A stretch of DNA of 64,000 nt from Haliotis asinina (Eukaryota; Mollusca; Gastropoda; Lepetellida; Haliotidae): assembly GCF_037392515.1 (NCBI RefSeq), contig NC_090283.1, positions 27,544,249-27,608,248 on the forward strand, in the 5' to 3' direction. A program made the position numbers and the translations under genes. The first letter of the stretch is position 1, and each line of letters starts with the position of its first letter. This document shows, piece by piece, positions 50,601 through 62,113 of the stretch. The notes beneath the pieces were generated by a model. The model was given only the letters and a program-made list of their open reading frames with translations, was not told the origin of the DNA and made no database searches.

Positions 50601-53442
50601 GTGTGACTTTTCCCCGCTAGATTAAAGCAGAAACCTTTGCACACTGTTAGGGAACATCATGATCATGACTCATGAGATATTACGACACTTTCCGCATAAT
50701 AGTTCCAAAGTCCAACTAGGATGTTAGCGACTAGAAAAAAAGTCTTCATTGGTTACAATGTGAGACATATATTCGTCGTTCAAAGGGCTATATACTTTCA
50801 AGAAATATAGCAAATTAGATCTATGTTTAAAAGTAAAAGATATGATTAGTCATCCAATTAATGAAAATGGCATGTTTTTATCAGCCACGTGACATCATTT
50901 TGGCAAACATCGATCCCTGTGATTCTGAAGTCTCCTTTAACATTGCAGTTACAGGGCGATGTGCATAGAAGTTGAGAAGATTTACAAATACATTTCTATG
51001 TGCATATAAGTTGCTGCCACATTTGGTAATATTTTTTATAATAGGCACTGTTTCAAGATTTTCCAAACCTACACTTCCAGTCAGTTACTGTATAGTTCAT
51101 GCAGTAGCCTGCAATGTGGAGAGAGTTAATGTGTCTGGAATTCACCCGCATCATCAAGTCGAGGATAATATCACCAAAGCTAAAGAAGAATCTTGGATTA
51201 AACACTGCATCATTGGCCTTCTTGCTAAAGAACATTTGGGAAAGGATGAGTTTATTATCTGGTGGATTTCATGCTTCTCGTCATTCCCAGGAACAGGTTT
51301 CAGAAGGAATAAGTTTCACCCTTCTCTCTAATGACAAAGCACCAAGGCTTTATAAAGGATGCTTGTTGTGGAAATGCGTTAGTCTTTCGATTTTGTAAGT
51401 GACCACAAGCAAAACTACGGACTCTTCATTCAAATGTTCATTGATTGATTGTCAGGTACGTCAACTGAGTCATAAAAAAGATCTTTTCTCATGAAAATCA
51501 GCTGTGGCCACCACCATATCAGTTCGTGGGAAACTTCATTTACCAAACTGCAAATCAGGTCTTGCAGCACCCGAGTATGAGAATGTGAAACTGTTCTTGC
51601 TTTTGATGCCAAAGTGTTTGATGGAGCCGCCGTTGTCCATGCACTGCACAGAGGTGATTCCCAAAGGTTGGGTGAATTTTGTGAATTCTTCTTCTTCTTC
51701 TTACTATAGACATACATTGTTTGGGACATCCACAATGAACAACCTGACAACCTGACAACACAAGAAAAGCAAAGAAAAGGCAGTGGAAAAAGTCCCCCAT
51801 AGTACTAGACTACCTATGATCTTTTCTTCTTACTTAAACGAACCAAAGGGAAAAACTTTGCATTCGTAACAGATGGTGTGGCTGTCAGCTCTTACCAACA
51901 AGGAGTTCACGAAGAGGCGGGTACCAGAATTTGCCTTCATGTCAAGGATGAATTGCAAAGAGGCGCTACAAACATTATGGTTAGCACTGTCGATTCAGAT
52001 GTTGTTGTCCAAACTGACGTAACTAAAGCCTGCTGTTATGCTGAGAGATTTCCTTTCCCTGCACAGCGTCCATTCAAACCTGTGGACCAAAGATTTTCTG
52101 CCATGGCCACAACATTCATCCAACGGAAGACGGTGCTCCGTGACTCATTCAGTTGCCTTGCAATCGCAGACTGAGACTCACAAATGACCAATTGCATTGT
52201 TGCGCTGAGCCCCAGTAAGTCTAGGATCGTTGGTCTTGGATTTTTTATGATGATGCTCCCTAGCACTGTGCAAGATTTTCTGCTTTAAGCCAGATGGGGA
52301 AAGAAAGCTACCTAGTGTTAGAATGGAAAGTGCTTGATTTTCGGCGACCATCTTGGACCGCTTCTTCGGCTTTTCTGAAAACATCGAGCACACCCCTCAA
52401 ATATGTTTTATCATGATGTTCCATAGCACTGTGCGAGGTTTTCTGCTATAATGCTGCGGTGGAAAATCATATAGTGTCAGAACTGAGTGAGTGAGAGAGT
52501 AAGTGAGTATTGCACTCAGCAATATTCCAACAATATGGCGACGGTCTGTAAATAATCGAGTCTGGACCGGACAGTCCAGTGATCAACAGCATGAGCATCG
52601 ATCTGCGCAATTGGGAACCGATGTCATGTGTCAACCAAGTCACCGAACCTGACCACCGATCCCGTTAGCCGCCTCTTACGACAAGTATAGCCGCCTTTTA
52701 TGGCAAGCATGGGCTGCTGAAGGTCTATTCTACCCCAGGACCTTCATCGGTCGTGTTAGATCTGGAAATCTTTGATTTTTGAGCGGCCATCAAAATGGAC
52801 ACACCCCAAAATTGTGGTTCACCATGACTGTTCCCAACGAAACTTCATGCTTTACTCTGCCAAATGTCTATTTTCACCCCATGCTGCGGCATTTTTCGTC
52901 ATACCTTATGCATGTACGAAATACACTTCTGTTTCCTTGGCAAGAATTTCTGTACTTTTCCCTCTTGTCTGTTATTATCCAGTGGAATTGCCCCTAACCA
53001 CGACTTTAAGAAAGAAGGTTCTTAATTGCTAATTTGAAAAGAAAATGATCCTTCAAAAAGCTCCTAATAGCTCACTGAGTTGAGTTTGCTTTTAGGTTTA
53101 GCTTTGTCAGGACAGATACGCACCCTCCATATGTCTTCTGTATGATGAGAATCCCTGCTCCGTCACTGCTGCTGCTTCCGTGAGCATAGATGTCATGTCA
53201 CACGTGCCGTTAGCATGGTAAAATCTGTAGCCAGCGCATCCTTGTGCACCAGCGCACTTTCGGGCACAGTCCAACACCGTCTGTGTCATCATCCTGTCCA
53301 GTAGATGACCATAGAATACCTCCCCTGTAGGGCTTCCAGTCAATGAGAACTGGACTTGGACACAGGATGCGGTGAAATGTTGCAGACATGCCAAATACAG
53401 GCTCAAGAATATGCCTTCACCTGATACCATTTCACCAAACAT
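47658..53442 (-). CDS. Secreted PAN/Apple–fucolectin protein, copy B
   Basis: Exons 53442–53124, 49996–49775 and 47881–47658 have exactly the lengths (319/222/224 bp) and phases of copy A, giving 254 residues with no frame lesion. The domain order is the same: signal-like N-terminus, PAN/Apple module (DCARKCAGAQGCAGYRFY) and fucolectin/FTP-type domain (NVALSKSASLSST, GGCAWTAYSTDPWWKVDLG, SSEHCC). By eye I count 10 differences from copy A in the 106 residues of exon 1, 17 in ~73 of exon 2 and 13 in ~73 of exon 3. Nearly all exon 2 changes fall in its first two thirds. Intron 1 is 3.1 kb because of an inserted element. Both copies are probably expressed genes; a role in glycan binding or immunity is inference. 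Confidence 0.85.
50226..52905. mobile_element. ~2.7-kb inverted-repeat element with a broken ORF
   Basis: Present in lectin intron 1 of copy B and absent from copy A, where the flanks (AAGTGAAATG … TGCATGTACGAAAT) are almost adjacent. Both ends carry repeated subunits with the landmark GGAACATCATGATAA, direct on the left (about 50330, 50658) and inverted on the right (about 52250, 52410). PKS-rich AAGATGG/CCAAGATGG stretches follow the landmark. The centre has remnants of a repetitive-element protein with a HEEAGTRICLH … VDSDVVV stretch, resembling a PIN/FEN-like acidic motif seen in element-borne proteins. It is broken in several places. The superfamily is unassigned. Confidence 0.6.
52484..52752 (-). 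repeat. SINE nested in the inverted-repeat element
   Basis: A complete minus-strand copy, tail at left (GTGAGTGAGAGAGTAAGTGAG) and head at right (CCCAGGACCTTCATCGGT). It interrupts the right arm of the 2.7-kb element and is therefore younger than it. No clean target-site duplication is seen. Confidence 0.88.
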
Positions 53443-54586
53443 GACGAGTCGACACAATGAGACCAGTAATACGTCTTCTGTTGTGCACCTGCTTCAAAGA
53501 ACCTATACATGTATATTCATTTGTCAACCACCAGTATTCACGAGACACATCCTAGGGGAGACTGGAAATAAAGCACCGTCAGTGTTCCCTAGGAATTGTA
53601 GAATACTTTACTGTTTTGATACCAAACCTTGTTAGTGATTTGATCGATCAAACTATTTTGGTTTCTTCATTGTTGCTTAGTAAGGTTATTGTGTATTGTC
53701 CCAGGATCTGCTCGTCGGGAGATTAAGATCACAGTTGCTCCGGTTAGTTTGTTAGTGTATTGTAGATGTTTCAATATACAGGTAATGATTTATATGCAAA
53801 TGTGCTCAACGGAATGAAATGTTTGTTACAGTAGCTGCTTTGTAATTGAGTTCTGCATTTACTTTTGAATCGTTCACAATACGATTGATGAGCTTTGGTA
53901 TTACACTATAGACCCACTGTTTAAACTTTTAACAGTTGGCGCATTGAAGAATTGATTTGTCTCATACAGCTTGTATCGCTATCAGCCAAGGATATAACGG
54001 CGAGACAATAATCATCCACTGGTTTAACTGTAAGACATTCAACGGATTTACTGTGTCCTGGTGTGAAAACAAGAATGAGAAACTCACATGCGCGCGTATG
54101 GTATATAAACTGGAGGATTATGCTGTGTAAACATGTGCATGTCCAATAAGAAATATTCTCTGTACATGAAATTCACTTATAGCTGTGAATATCTTCTCTG
54201 TGAAGAATATATACAGGAGAATTATCATAACAAGAAAGTTGAATTAGATGAAATAGTTGTAAATGATTTAGACCAAAACGTTAACATAGGCGTGTTAACA
54301 TCAACAGAGTGTGACACTCTACCTAATTCACCATAAAGCATATATAGTCGGGTACTTCGACAATAATTTTCTTGCAAAATATATATGTATATATATATTA
54401 ACATATCCCCGAATTTCACAGCTGTAAAAGGTTGGTGTCACCTGTGAATAAAAGCGATGTAGTTGACACTGCTTAAGTGCTTAATGTTGTAGATGATACG
54501 TGGAAAACCTGGATAACATAATAAGTCATTAGCAGGTTTAATGATTTACTTCTTTAGACGAACTTACTACATTCAATTTACATTTG

Positions 54587-54860
54587 AAAGAGAGTGAGTG
54601 AGAGAGTTTAGTTTTACGCCGCACTCAGCAATATTCCAAGCATATGGCTGCGGTCTGTAAATATTCGAGTCTGGACCAGGCAATCCCGTGATCAACAACA
54701 TGAGCATCGATCTGCGAAACTGGGAATCGATGACATGTGTTAACCAAGTCAGCGAGCCTGACCACCCGATCCCGTTAGTCGCCTCTTACGACAAGCACAG
54801 TCGCCTTTTATGGCAAGCATCGGTTGCTGAAGGCCTATTCTACCCCGGGACCTTCACGAG
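54587..54860 (-). repeat. Full-length SINE with target-site duplication
   Basis: A complete minus-strand copy bracketed by a 14-bp duplication TCAATTTACATTTG (54573–54586 and 54861–54874). Confidence 0.92.
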
Positions 54861-55080
54861 TCAATTTACATTTGTGATGGAAACAATGTGGAACATAAAT
54901 ATTCACCAGTCAACAGAGATCAGTCATACAAACAAGATGCTTGATACCGAGCAATCGTGAAGACGTATGATGAGGTCATCATGGCTAACTACAGTAGCAG
55001 GCTTTTCAGTGACATTCTAAACGATCTCAGAATTCGTTATACAAGATCATCTACTTGGACAGTAGGATACCACTGCCAGC

Positions 55081-57814
55081 TGAAAACACACGTTTACTTC
55101 GTGATAAAATTGAAGTATTTCACATCTTTGTAAAGGAAAATGCAATCATATTACAACACGTCACAATTTGATTCTGGACTCACAAAAGTCCAGAAACTCT
55201 CGGCACTGTGGCCACTCTCTCACAAGGGATTTGGCAAAAATAAACATGCAGCTGTTATGAATATGTGCTAAGGATGAAAAAATGAAAACGGTTTTTTCTC
55301 GAAAACTCAAAATTTAAACTCGATCGCAGCATGGGGCAGAATTAAATTGTGACGTGTTTTACCTAAAAGAAGAGCCTTACATACCTTACCTTGCATTTGT
55401 GGTTACATCAGAAACATTCACCTTGCAAGTTAGAAGCCTATCAGTAATGAGCTGTTCTCTTTGTGTTTGTGTGTTGCTAGTGGAAACATCAGCTAGCGCT
55501 GGTCTATTTCTCATTGTAACTTTACTTTGTAAAGGGTACCCTGCTATGAAAAGAGTACCCTGAAAATGAGGTAAGTGGCTTATTGTTTGATCATTGTGTG
55601 TAAATATGCCCAACACAGTCAAGGTTATGATAATATTGACACAAACACCGATTAGTTTTAGATTTGTTTCTGAAATATCCCGTTACACAAAAGTAGGGGA
55701 TGGCGTGATTACTGACGACGATTTCTCTGATGCAAATGGTAATGATAGTAACGTGACTATCTGAAAAGCTATCAGATACGTCATAACCTTCCGCAAGGTA
55801 CGACCTTCGTCATCTTGACTCATGCTGTTCTATTTATTAAAGACAGGTGCCCTCAAACGCAATTTTTACGACGTCTCCAACCTCAATTCCGTCAGTCATT
55901 AAAGTCATGATAGAACACGTCAATAGAACAACGTCGATAATGTTGGTACTGACGTTCCTTGCGCCACTAACGCGTCTAATTCGAATGACGTGCTGCTAGG
56001 CCCGGGACGTGGACGTCGTGCCTGGACGTGACGTTACGCGTTTGTTGGTATCCGGCCAACACTGTTTCAGATCATTAAACAAACCCCGTATGAGCAACGC
56101 ATTTCTGACGAGTGTCCTCCTGCCTCTGTCACAGTCGAGACGGAAAAAGACTCTCGTAGTTAAACCTTGCATCTAATATCTGGGGTCACTAACTTCACAG
56201 TGATCTTCGCGGGATCTTGAATTCTTTTCTTTTCTGAAAAGCTTTCATATCAAATCGTATTGTTTTACACAAACGAATGGTGAACATGTAAACATTGGTT
56301 AAATACTTAGCCCTAAGCTGTAAAACGTGTGGCAAAACACTTTGTTGATGCAGACTTCAACTTCTATTTGTCCTCGCCAGCAAACATTTGATCTTCCGCT
56401 ACAAACCGTAGTCTCTTGACACTTGATTGAGACTATTGTAAAACATCTTTCCGTGGTGAGTGCTTATTGTTTACAAACTCATCCATTCAGTCAGATATTG
56501 TTAAACCATATACTGATCGAGAATTAACCTACAGACATACGTGACGACTTGTGTTGACTAGCGATAGTATGTCGCTAAAAGCAAATATACTAGGAACAAT
56601 TCATAAACAGCCGGCATCCTAATGCATTACAAAGTTTCTCTGAATTTAAACAAAAAAATGCCCAGTTGTCATTACATATGGATGAATACAGGTAGTCGCA
56701 GTATTTCAGTGAACATGTAGACACAGAACTGGATATGTTCCTTCTTCGTGAAGTCTTGTCTCTGTTGAGACCCGTGCGTTGTTGTGCTCCAAAGTATTTG
56801 ATCAATATCGATCATTAACTACACGAGTGATCATGAGATTGTGCAGTTCAAATATACAATGTACACTGGACAAATACTTCTTTACAATACTTACAGTATC
56901 AGAGTTATTTGACCCCATGTGAATAACACTCCTTTCATACATTTTGTTTGATACTTTGATGGTGTACGTCGGCTTGTGTCTGAATCCAGACCATGCTTTG
57001 TTCAGTCTGATGAAATATGCACATGATATCTGAGATCACCCGAAGGATTCGGATACTCATCTCACAGACACATATGACAATTCCCGTAGGTGCTTAGATA
57101 TAGACGCTTCATATGAAATGTTGAGTCTTGACAGATGTAAATGGAGTTTTGTCAGTGGACAAGTAACTGAGACCATTGGAAAATAATTTAAGTATTTTTA
57201 TACATACAAAATAAAAGTTGAATGCTAAACTATTTGACTTTGTGAAGTTATAAGAGGATAAGAGAGTTATGGTGATATATACATATTTATTATCCATACA
57301 GTGAAATATAACCAAGTATATAAAATCATATATTGCCCAGGTGTAATAAACCCTAAACCCTAATGGTCAGTTATCTGACCATCACCTCCATGACCACATT
57401 GGAATGTGGAACTACTTTCTTCATTCATTGTTTTACTACAAATTTACTACGAATGTTCAGTCTCGCTACTACGAGAACAAACCAATGAATTGCTATCAAA
57501 TACAACACGTTACAAACATACAATTTATCACTAACCCTGTTTATTGATATGAGATTTCATGATCAAGAAAAGGGGAAAATAGAGTCGGCTCGAAAATGAC
57601 AAGAGGAGTACACATGACTGGTGACAAACGGCTAACTAATCACAATGCCCGCAGACATTTGATTCAGAAGTTGCAGGGCAATAACGTAGCTCCAACGGAA
57701 AATCATGAAAGTGTCTGGACATAAAAATGTACAGTGTGTGAACAATTTTTCACTCCTTTCTGATGCACAACACATGGAAGTGGGAAATCTGTTGTCTTCA
57801 ACCCGAAGCCTGGC
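55081..57814. other. No gene recognised (2.7 kb)
   Basis: Only short frames without domains. Several CGT/ACG-rich short stretches occur at 55840–56050. I can support no gene, tRNA or named repeat here. Confidence 0.4.
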
Positions 57815-58084
57815 ATGCTTCCATGCTCGCTTCGCGCGTCTTCAATCGTTCCGTCATCTGAAGTTATCCAAAGTAAATCTACTTCCCAATGCATGTCGTA
57901 CACAAACACAAGCAAAGTCTTGTCTAGTGACGATGTTTACACTATTTTCGGAGGTCCATTATACGTAGGGACATTCCACATCAATATTGGCAAGTCTTCT
58001 ATGGCACTGAGTGAAACCGAGCCCGTTACAAAACGTCGCCGTGTTGCTCACTCTCGTCTCAGTGACGCTTCTCACGACGAATAA
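57815..58084 (+). CDS. Unrecognised ORF with a basic C-terminus (doubtful)
   Basis: An 89-codon frame starting ATG at 57815 and ending TAA. It is Ser/Thr-rich, with LSSDDVYTIFGGPLYVGTF in the middle and a basic, nuclear-signal-like KRRR ending in ASHDE. No domain is recognised. It could be the terminal exon of an unseen gene or chance. The overlapping minus frame (57703–57915) is equally unrecognised. Confidence 0.2.
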   Translation: MLPCSLRASSIVPSSEVIQSKSTSQCMSYTNTSKVLSSDDVYTIFGGPLYVGTFHINIGKSSMALSETEPVTKRRRVAHSRLSDASHDE

Positions 58085-58345
58085 CTTTCTCATTAACAAT
58101 GTTTCCAGTTATACAATTCTTACAGATACTTAAGATGATAAAGATTAAATTTCAATTCAAAATGTGTTTGTATTTTTGTCTTCGTGCAAGAGTAGCTAGT
58201 CAGTATATCGCGCTCTTTACTTCCATAGTGCCATATCACTGTATTCTTAAGCGACCTTGACCTTTAAGTCAAGCGACAACAGCTGATTTCGGTTTACGTG
58301 GTCTTTGTTGTTTAGAAATAAAAAGTTAGATACAAATGCATAATA

Positions 58346-58471
58346 AAGAAATTAACACACTCGCGAGGGTGTCATATTGTTTTTACGAAACTCGTGTCGG
58401 AAAAATCCATATTTCTGAAACTCGTTTCTGTAAACAATATGACACACTCGCGAGTGTATTAATCTCTATGT
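58346..58471. mobile_element. Hairpin MITE with ACACTCGCGAGTGT ends
   Basis: The left arm (AATTAACACACTCGCGAGGG…TCATATTGTTTTTACG) is the near reverse complement of the right arm (…CTGTAAACAATATGACACAC TCGCGAGTGTATTAATCT), with an inner AAACTCGT…/ACGAGTTT pairing. Non-coding, about 126 bp. Confidence 0.8.
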
Positions 58472-58883
58472 AACCCTGCAAGGTCAAACCTGAGTAACTC
58501 TTCTTGCTGGTTGAATGAACGTTCGTGTCAAGGTCACCGCTTGCTGTCATATATGGGTGGAACCTCTGTGATATCTGACACCCACGTTATCAAACCATGC
58601 ATGAGCATGACGTTTTCGGGCAGGAATTTGCTGTCAATCTTTGCTGGTTATGATATCTGTGATTGGCGCGCACTTTGAGCACTCCATCGACACGAACGTC
58701 CCTCCCTAGTATGACAGAAACAGCTTGCCGAGTTGTAGCTAGTTGTCATTTCGACGTAAGTCAGATTGTTCATAGCTATGAAATAAGCATACAGCAAAGG
58801 GCGCACTAATTCTCCCTTGTCATAAACATTTTGAGTAAATCTTCTGCAAGTGATTACACAATGTCATTTTGAAAGTGGTCAAA

Positions 58884-59305
58884 TGAAACTTATTTAATAT
58901 ATTTGGATTATACTTTCTTAGTAAAGTGCAGATTCTAGTACTTGTATTTGGTTGAGTCCCAACCGGGATTCGAATCCCAAACCTTCAGAGCCACCCTTTT
59001 AATCAACAACACACAATATCAGCTGCATAACCCGCTCAGCCACCGCGACTTCGACGAAAAATGGAAGTGGGACAACTGGTAGTCCAGACTACGGACTCGG
59101 ATGGGCGTAAATTGTCCCGGCTGCCATAGCTACGATTACACGATGCAATAATTAGAAAGCGGTCAAATGCAATATATGCCATATTTGTGATAATACTTTC
59201 TTGGTAAAATTTGGTGTGGGTCCGAATCTCCACCAAACAAAACAACTAGAATCTGCACCTTACTGAGAAAGTGTAATCCCAAATATTACATATGTTTCAC
59301 CAAGT
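58884..59305 (-). mobile_element. tRNA-like palindromic SINE, composite copy
   Basis: Related to 7047–7335: arm AGTAAAGTGCAGATTCTAGT, core (minus) with GTGGCTGAGCGGGT and GATTCGAATCCCGG, then a second arm set at 59150–59300 (AACTAGAATCTGCACCTTAC). An extra left-arm copy lies between them, so it looks like two elements joined or one nested in another. Confidence 0.65.
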
Positions 59306-59953
59306 GACCTTTACACACATACTCACACAAACGCATACAACAAAACTAGCAACAAAAATAAAGTTTAACAAACAACAAGAAGACAAAAACGCAAACATAT
59401 ACATGTAAATGAAATGTCTTATGACCGTCAATAGCGCCCTAAACAAACAAGACACAGGAAATCATTAGGAAACGTGTGTTGCGTCCGAGGAGTGATGCTG
59501 TACATACATGTTTACTTTCTATATTGTGTTCACATGCACTAGGTTCTCATTGGAAGGACACGCTGTTCATATTTCGCTAAAAATCACGATCAGTAACTGT
59601 AAAAAAGGATGCACAATTCGCTTAAAGTTTATGATTCTTGAGAAATATCTGTCAGTCGCTCAATTTCGGATCAATCTTCCACTGAAAACAGACTTTGACA
59701 TATTCAGTGAATACAAAGATATGAAATATGATTTAGGATCGAAACAATACTCAGTGGGTACCACTTATTAAGATTACCATATTATTAAAATGATATTCAA
59801 CAAGGTGTACCTAAACATGCATTACAAGGTAGTGTTTACATTGTCTTAATGCTTTGTACCACCAATTATGATTACGATATGAAGATAACAGTACGAGGTG
59901 TATCTAAATATGTCTCGTTATCACAGTCTACACAAAAGTCATAATCGTTCTTT
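59306..59953. other. 3' flank of the tetraspan gene; no gene seen
   Basis: Unassigned. A plus-strand 87-codon frame at 59508–59771 shows no domain. Confidence 0.35.
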
Positions 59954-62113
59954 TCAAGGGCCTTTGCTCCCAAAAGCTTCGTAAGCTTTCTTAACATGGT
60001 TGTTCGAATCCCGCTCATCGATCCGTTTTCGTAATTCATCTATCTCCCGCTGCATGTTCGCATACTGATTCACGAATCCAAACGAACGAGCGAAGACACA
60101 GAAGAAGATTGTCCCTATCAGGCAAGTGATGAAGAGAATGATTCCAAGGCAGATCACTGTGATTCCAAGGCCGACTCTGACTGTCATGTATGGCTCACAT
60201 TTGGAAGCCGCGACCTGATTGGTTGAAATACATTCACCAACTGCCCACCCCGTGGTCGCGAATTGGAGTGAGGCGAAGGTCAGGCATAATATGTTCATGA
60301 CGTAGTTCACCATAACCTGAAAAAGGCGTTGAAATGATTCTTGATGTCTGAATCACACATAGAATATTAGACAATGAAGAATACTTCACATCGATACACT
60401 TTAAAATTTCTGCTAATTTTTATGATGAATGGGTGGACAAGGGGTGGAACCTGTGAAATTGTCCGAAACATATGTGAATTCCTGCGCTCAAAATCAACAT
60501 TCTGGTTTATCGATGTATGCATGGCGCGCATGGAGGTGCTATCCTAAAGCGTTCGCTCATCACGCCGAAACCCGGGTTCGAATGCCCACATGGGTACAAT
60601 GCGTAAAGCCCATTTCTTAATAAGGATCGGTTAAGGCAACTTGAATACGATGATGTCAACCAAGATAGCGAGCCTGACCACCCGATCCTGCTTGTCACAT
60701 GTGCGACAAAGATGGTTTGCTGAAGACCAGTTCCAAAGCCGGATCTCCGCGGTTCTTACATGACCTGATAATCCAGTAATACTGCCCACAGCGGCGTCAA
60801 AGACATTTATCGCGGGGGAGCTTCAAGTTATTTTATGCCTCTTCAATCAATTTGTAACAAACTGATGAAGGGCGCTAAAACAAACCAGGTGTAATGCATT
60901 GAAAACAGCAACATCAGTGTCCACGGGGTTGGGGGCAGCAACATTCCATCTATATGGCGACGGTCTTAAATAATCGAGACCAGATAATCCAGTGATTGAC
61001 ACCATGAACAACCGTCTACGCATTTGGGATGATATCACATGTGAAAAACATGTCAGCGAACCTAACCACCCGATCCTATCAGCCACGTCTTCCGACAAGC
61101 ATGGGTTACCGATCAGATCCGGATCTTGGTGGGTTTATTTCACTTTTATTGACATCATATGACGGTTACTGGATTGTCCTCATTAATAAACGGAAGGAAA
61201 TAAATAGAAAAGAATGTAAATCAACTCCTGGTGCATACTTACGTGTTTTTTCACTAGAATTTCCCCATTTTCCAGAACGACACTGTTGGTAGCTTTTATG
61301 CCAGATAAACTTCCAATGAGGACCTAGAGAAAAGACGAATCATTTTTATTGAAGGCCTAGGATAACGACCGACCTTTTCAAGCTGGTATTGTTGACTGGT
61401 TGACTGGTTTGTTGTTTAATACCGTTCTCAGCAATATTACCGCTGTATATCGGCGGTCTGGAGTCTGGTTCAAACAATCCAGTGATCAACAGCATGAGCA
61501 TTAATCTACGCCTTTCAAGTATAGCATCATTCGATTATACACAGCTGTCACCAACCTACGTAATAATAAATATCATACAATTTCATCTGGAAATATCAGA
61601 ATGAGGAAAGAAATTAAATTTCAAAGGAGGAGTTGAAAAAGTTTTCATGCACGAGGCTGTTGAGTAGCCTAGTGGTTAAAGCGTTTGCTCTTCAGGGTTT
61701 GATTCACCACGAGAGAAATGTGTGAGGTCCATTTCTGGTGTTCCCCGCCGTGATATTGGAATATCGGTGAACGCGGCGTAAAACTAAACTCACTCACTCA
61801 CTTTGATGCACACGTATATTTACATGTAATATAATAATGCCTTTTTTGTTCAGATATTCTCTGTCTGATCTTGTAAGTGTGTAGGGGTTCTCTAGACAGG
61901 TGTTTGAGTGGTGTGACATTTTACTTACTAATATCCCCGTGACGACAGCGTATCCATTTATCTGAGGGTAGTTCGGATTTGTAAAAGCCACACCCAGTGA
62001 AGCTACTCCGACCAGTATGCAAGGCACGCTGGTGAAAAACTGAACAAACGACAACCTTCGCAGATGTCGCGCCCCCTTGTCGCGGAAGTCCTTGCCGTCG
62101 GGGGTGTTACACG
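59954..62113 (-). CDS. Four-transmembrane protein, MS4A/CD20-like (5'-incomplete)
   Basis: Three exons on the minus strand: 62113–61929, 61323–61243 and 60316–59954 (stop), all GT–AG with consistent phases, giving 208 residues. Four hydrophobic segments are seen: LSFVQFFTSVPCILVGVASL; INGYAVVTGILV continuing into VLIGSLSGIKA across an intron; NILCLTFASLQFATTGWAV; and VGLGITVICLGIILFITCLI. A Cys-containing loop (GECISTNQ…SKCEPY) lies between TM3 and TM4, and a charged, coiled-coil-like tail (NMQREIDELRKRIDERD) follows. Topology and size suggest the MS4A/CD20-like tetraspan group; this is a resemblance, not a domain hit. The first exon (N-terminal cytoplasmic part, ending in phase 1) was not found and lies above 62113. 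The function is probably in membrane signalling or trafficking; unknown. SINEs sit in both introns. Confidence 0.75.
60510..60625 (+). repeat. tRNA-derived SINE head
   Basis: It has an A-box-like stretch and the B-box GGGTTCGAATGCCC, then the phrase AAAGCCCATTTCT shared with the tRNA-headed SINEs here. It abuts another SINE fragment (60630–60755, minus) with CGAGCCTGACCACCCGATCC. It lies between exons 3 and 4 of the tetraspan gene. Confidence 0.65.
60630..60755 (-). repeat. Short SINE fragment
   Basis: A 5' part of the (ACTC)n family only: AGCGAGCCTGACCACCCGAT and TTTGCTGAAGACCAGTTCC. It is diverged. Confidence 0.6.
60930..61130 (-). repeat. Degenerate SINE copy
   Basis: It has GCAGCAACATTCCATCTATA, AGATAATCCAGTGATTGACA and CCTAACCACCCGATCCTATC in family order. 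No tail or duplication is seen. Confidence 0.7.
61395..61510 (-). repeat. SINE 3' fragment
   Basis: It has the GGTTTGTTGTTTAATACCG subfamily variant also seen at 28410, then CAGCAATATTACCGCTGTAT and CAATCCAGTGATCAACAGCA. It is truncated in its 5' half. Confidence 0.7.
61654..61802 (+). repeat. tRNA-headed SINE, best copy
   Basis: The head has an A-box-like TAGCCTAGTGGTTAAAGCG and a B-box-like GGGTTTGATTCACC. The body has TGTGAGGTCCATTTCTGGTG, and the 3' end GCGGCGTAAAACTAAACTCACTCACTCAC is the same as in the long SINE family. This links the two families through a shared 3' tail. Confidence 0.85.

Larger units (their letters stand above)
46530..55080. repeat. Segmental duplication, copy B
   Basis: Collinear with 36640–43330 and about 1.9 kb longer. 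The main additions are a ~2.7-kb inverted-repeat element in lectin intron 1 (50226–52905) and a SINE (54587–54860). The arms are clearly diverged in introns, so the duplication is not recent. Confidence 0.85.
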
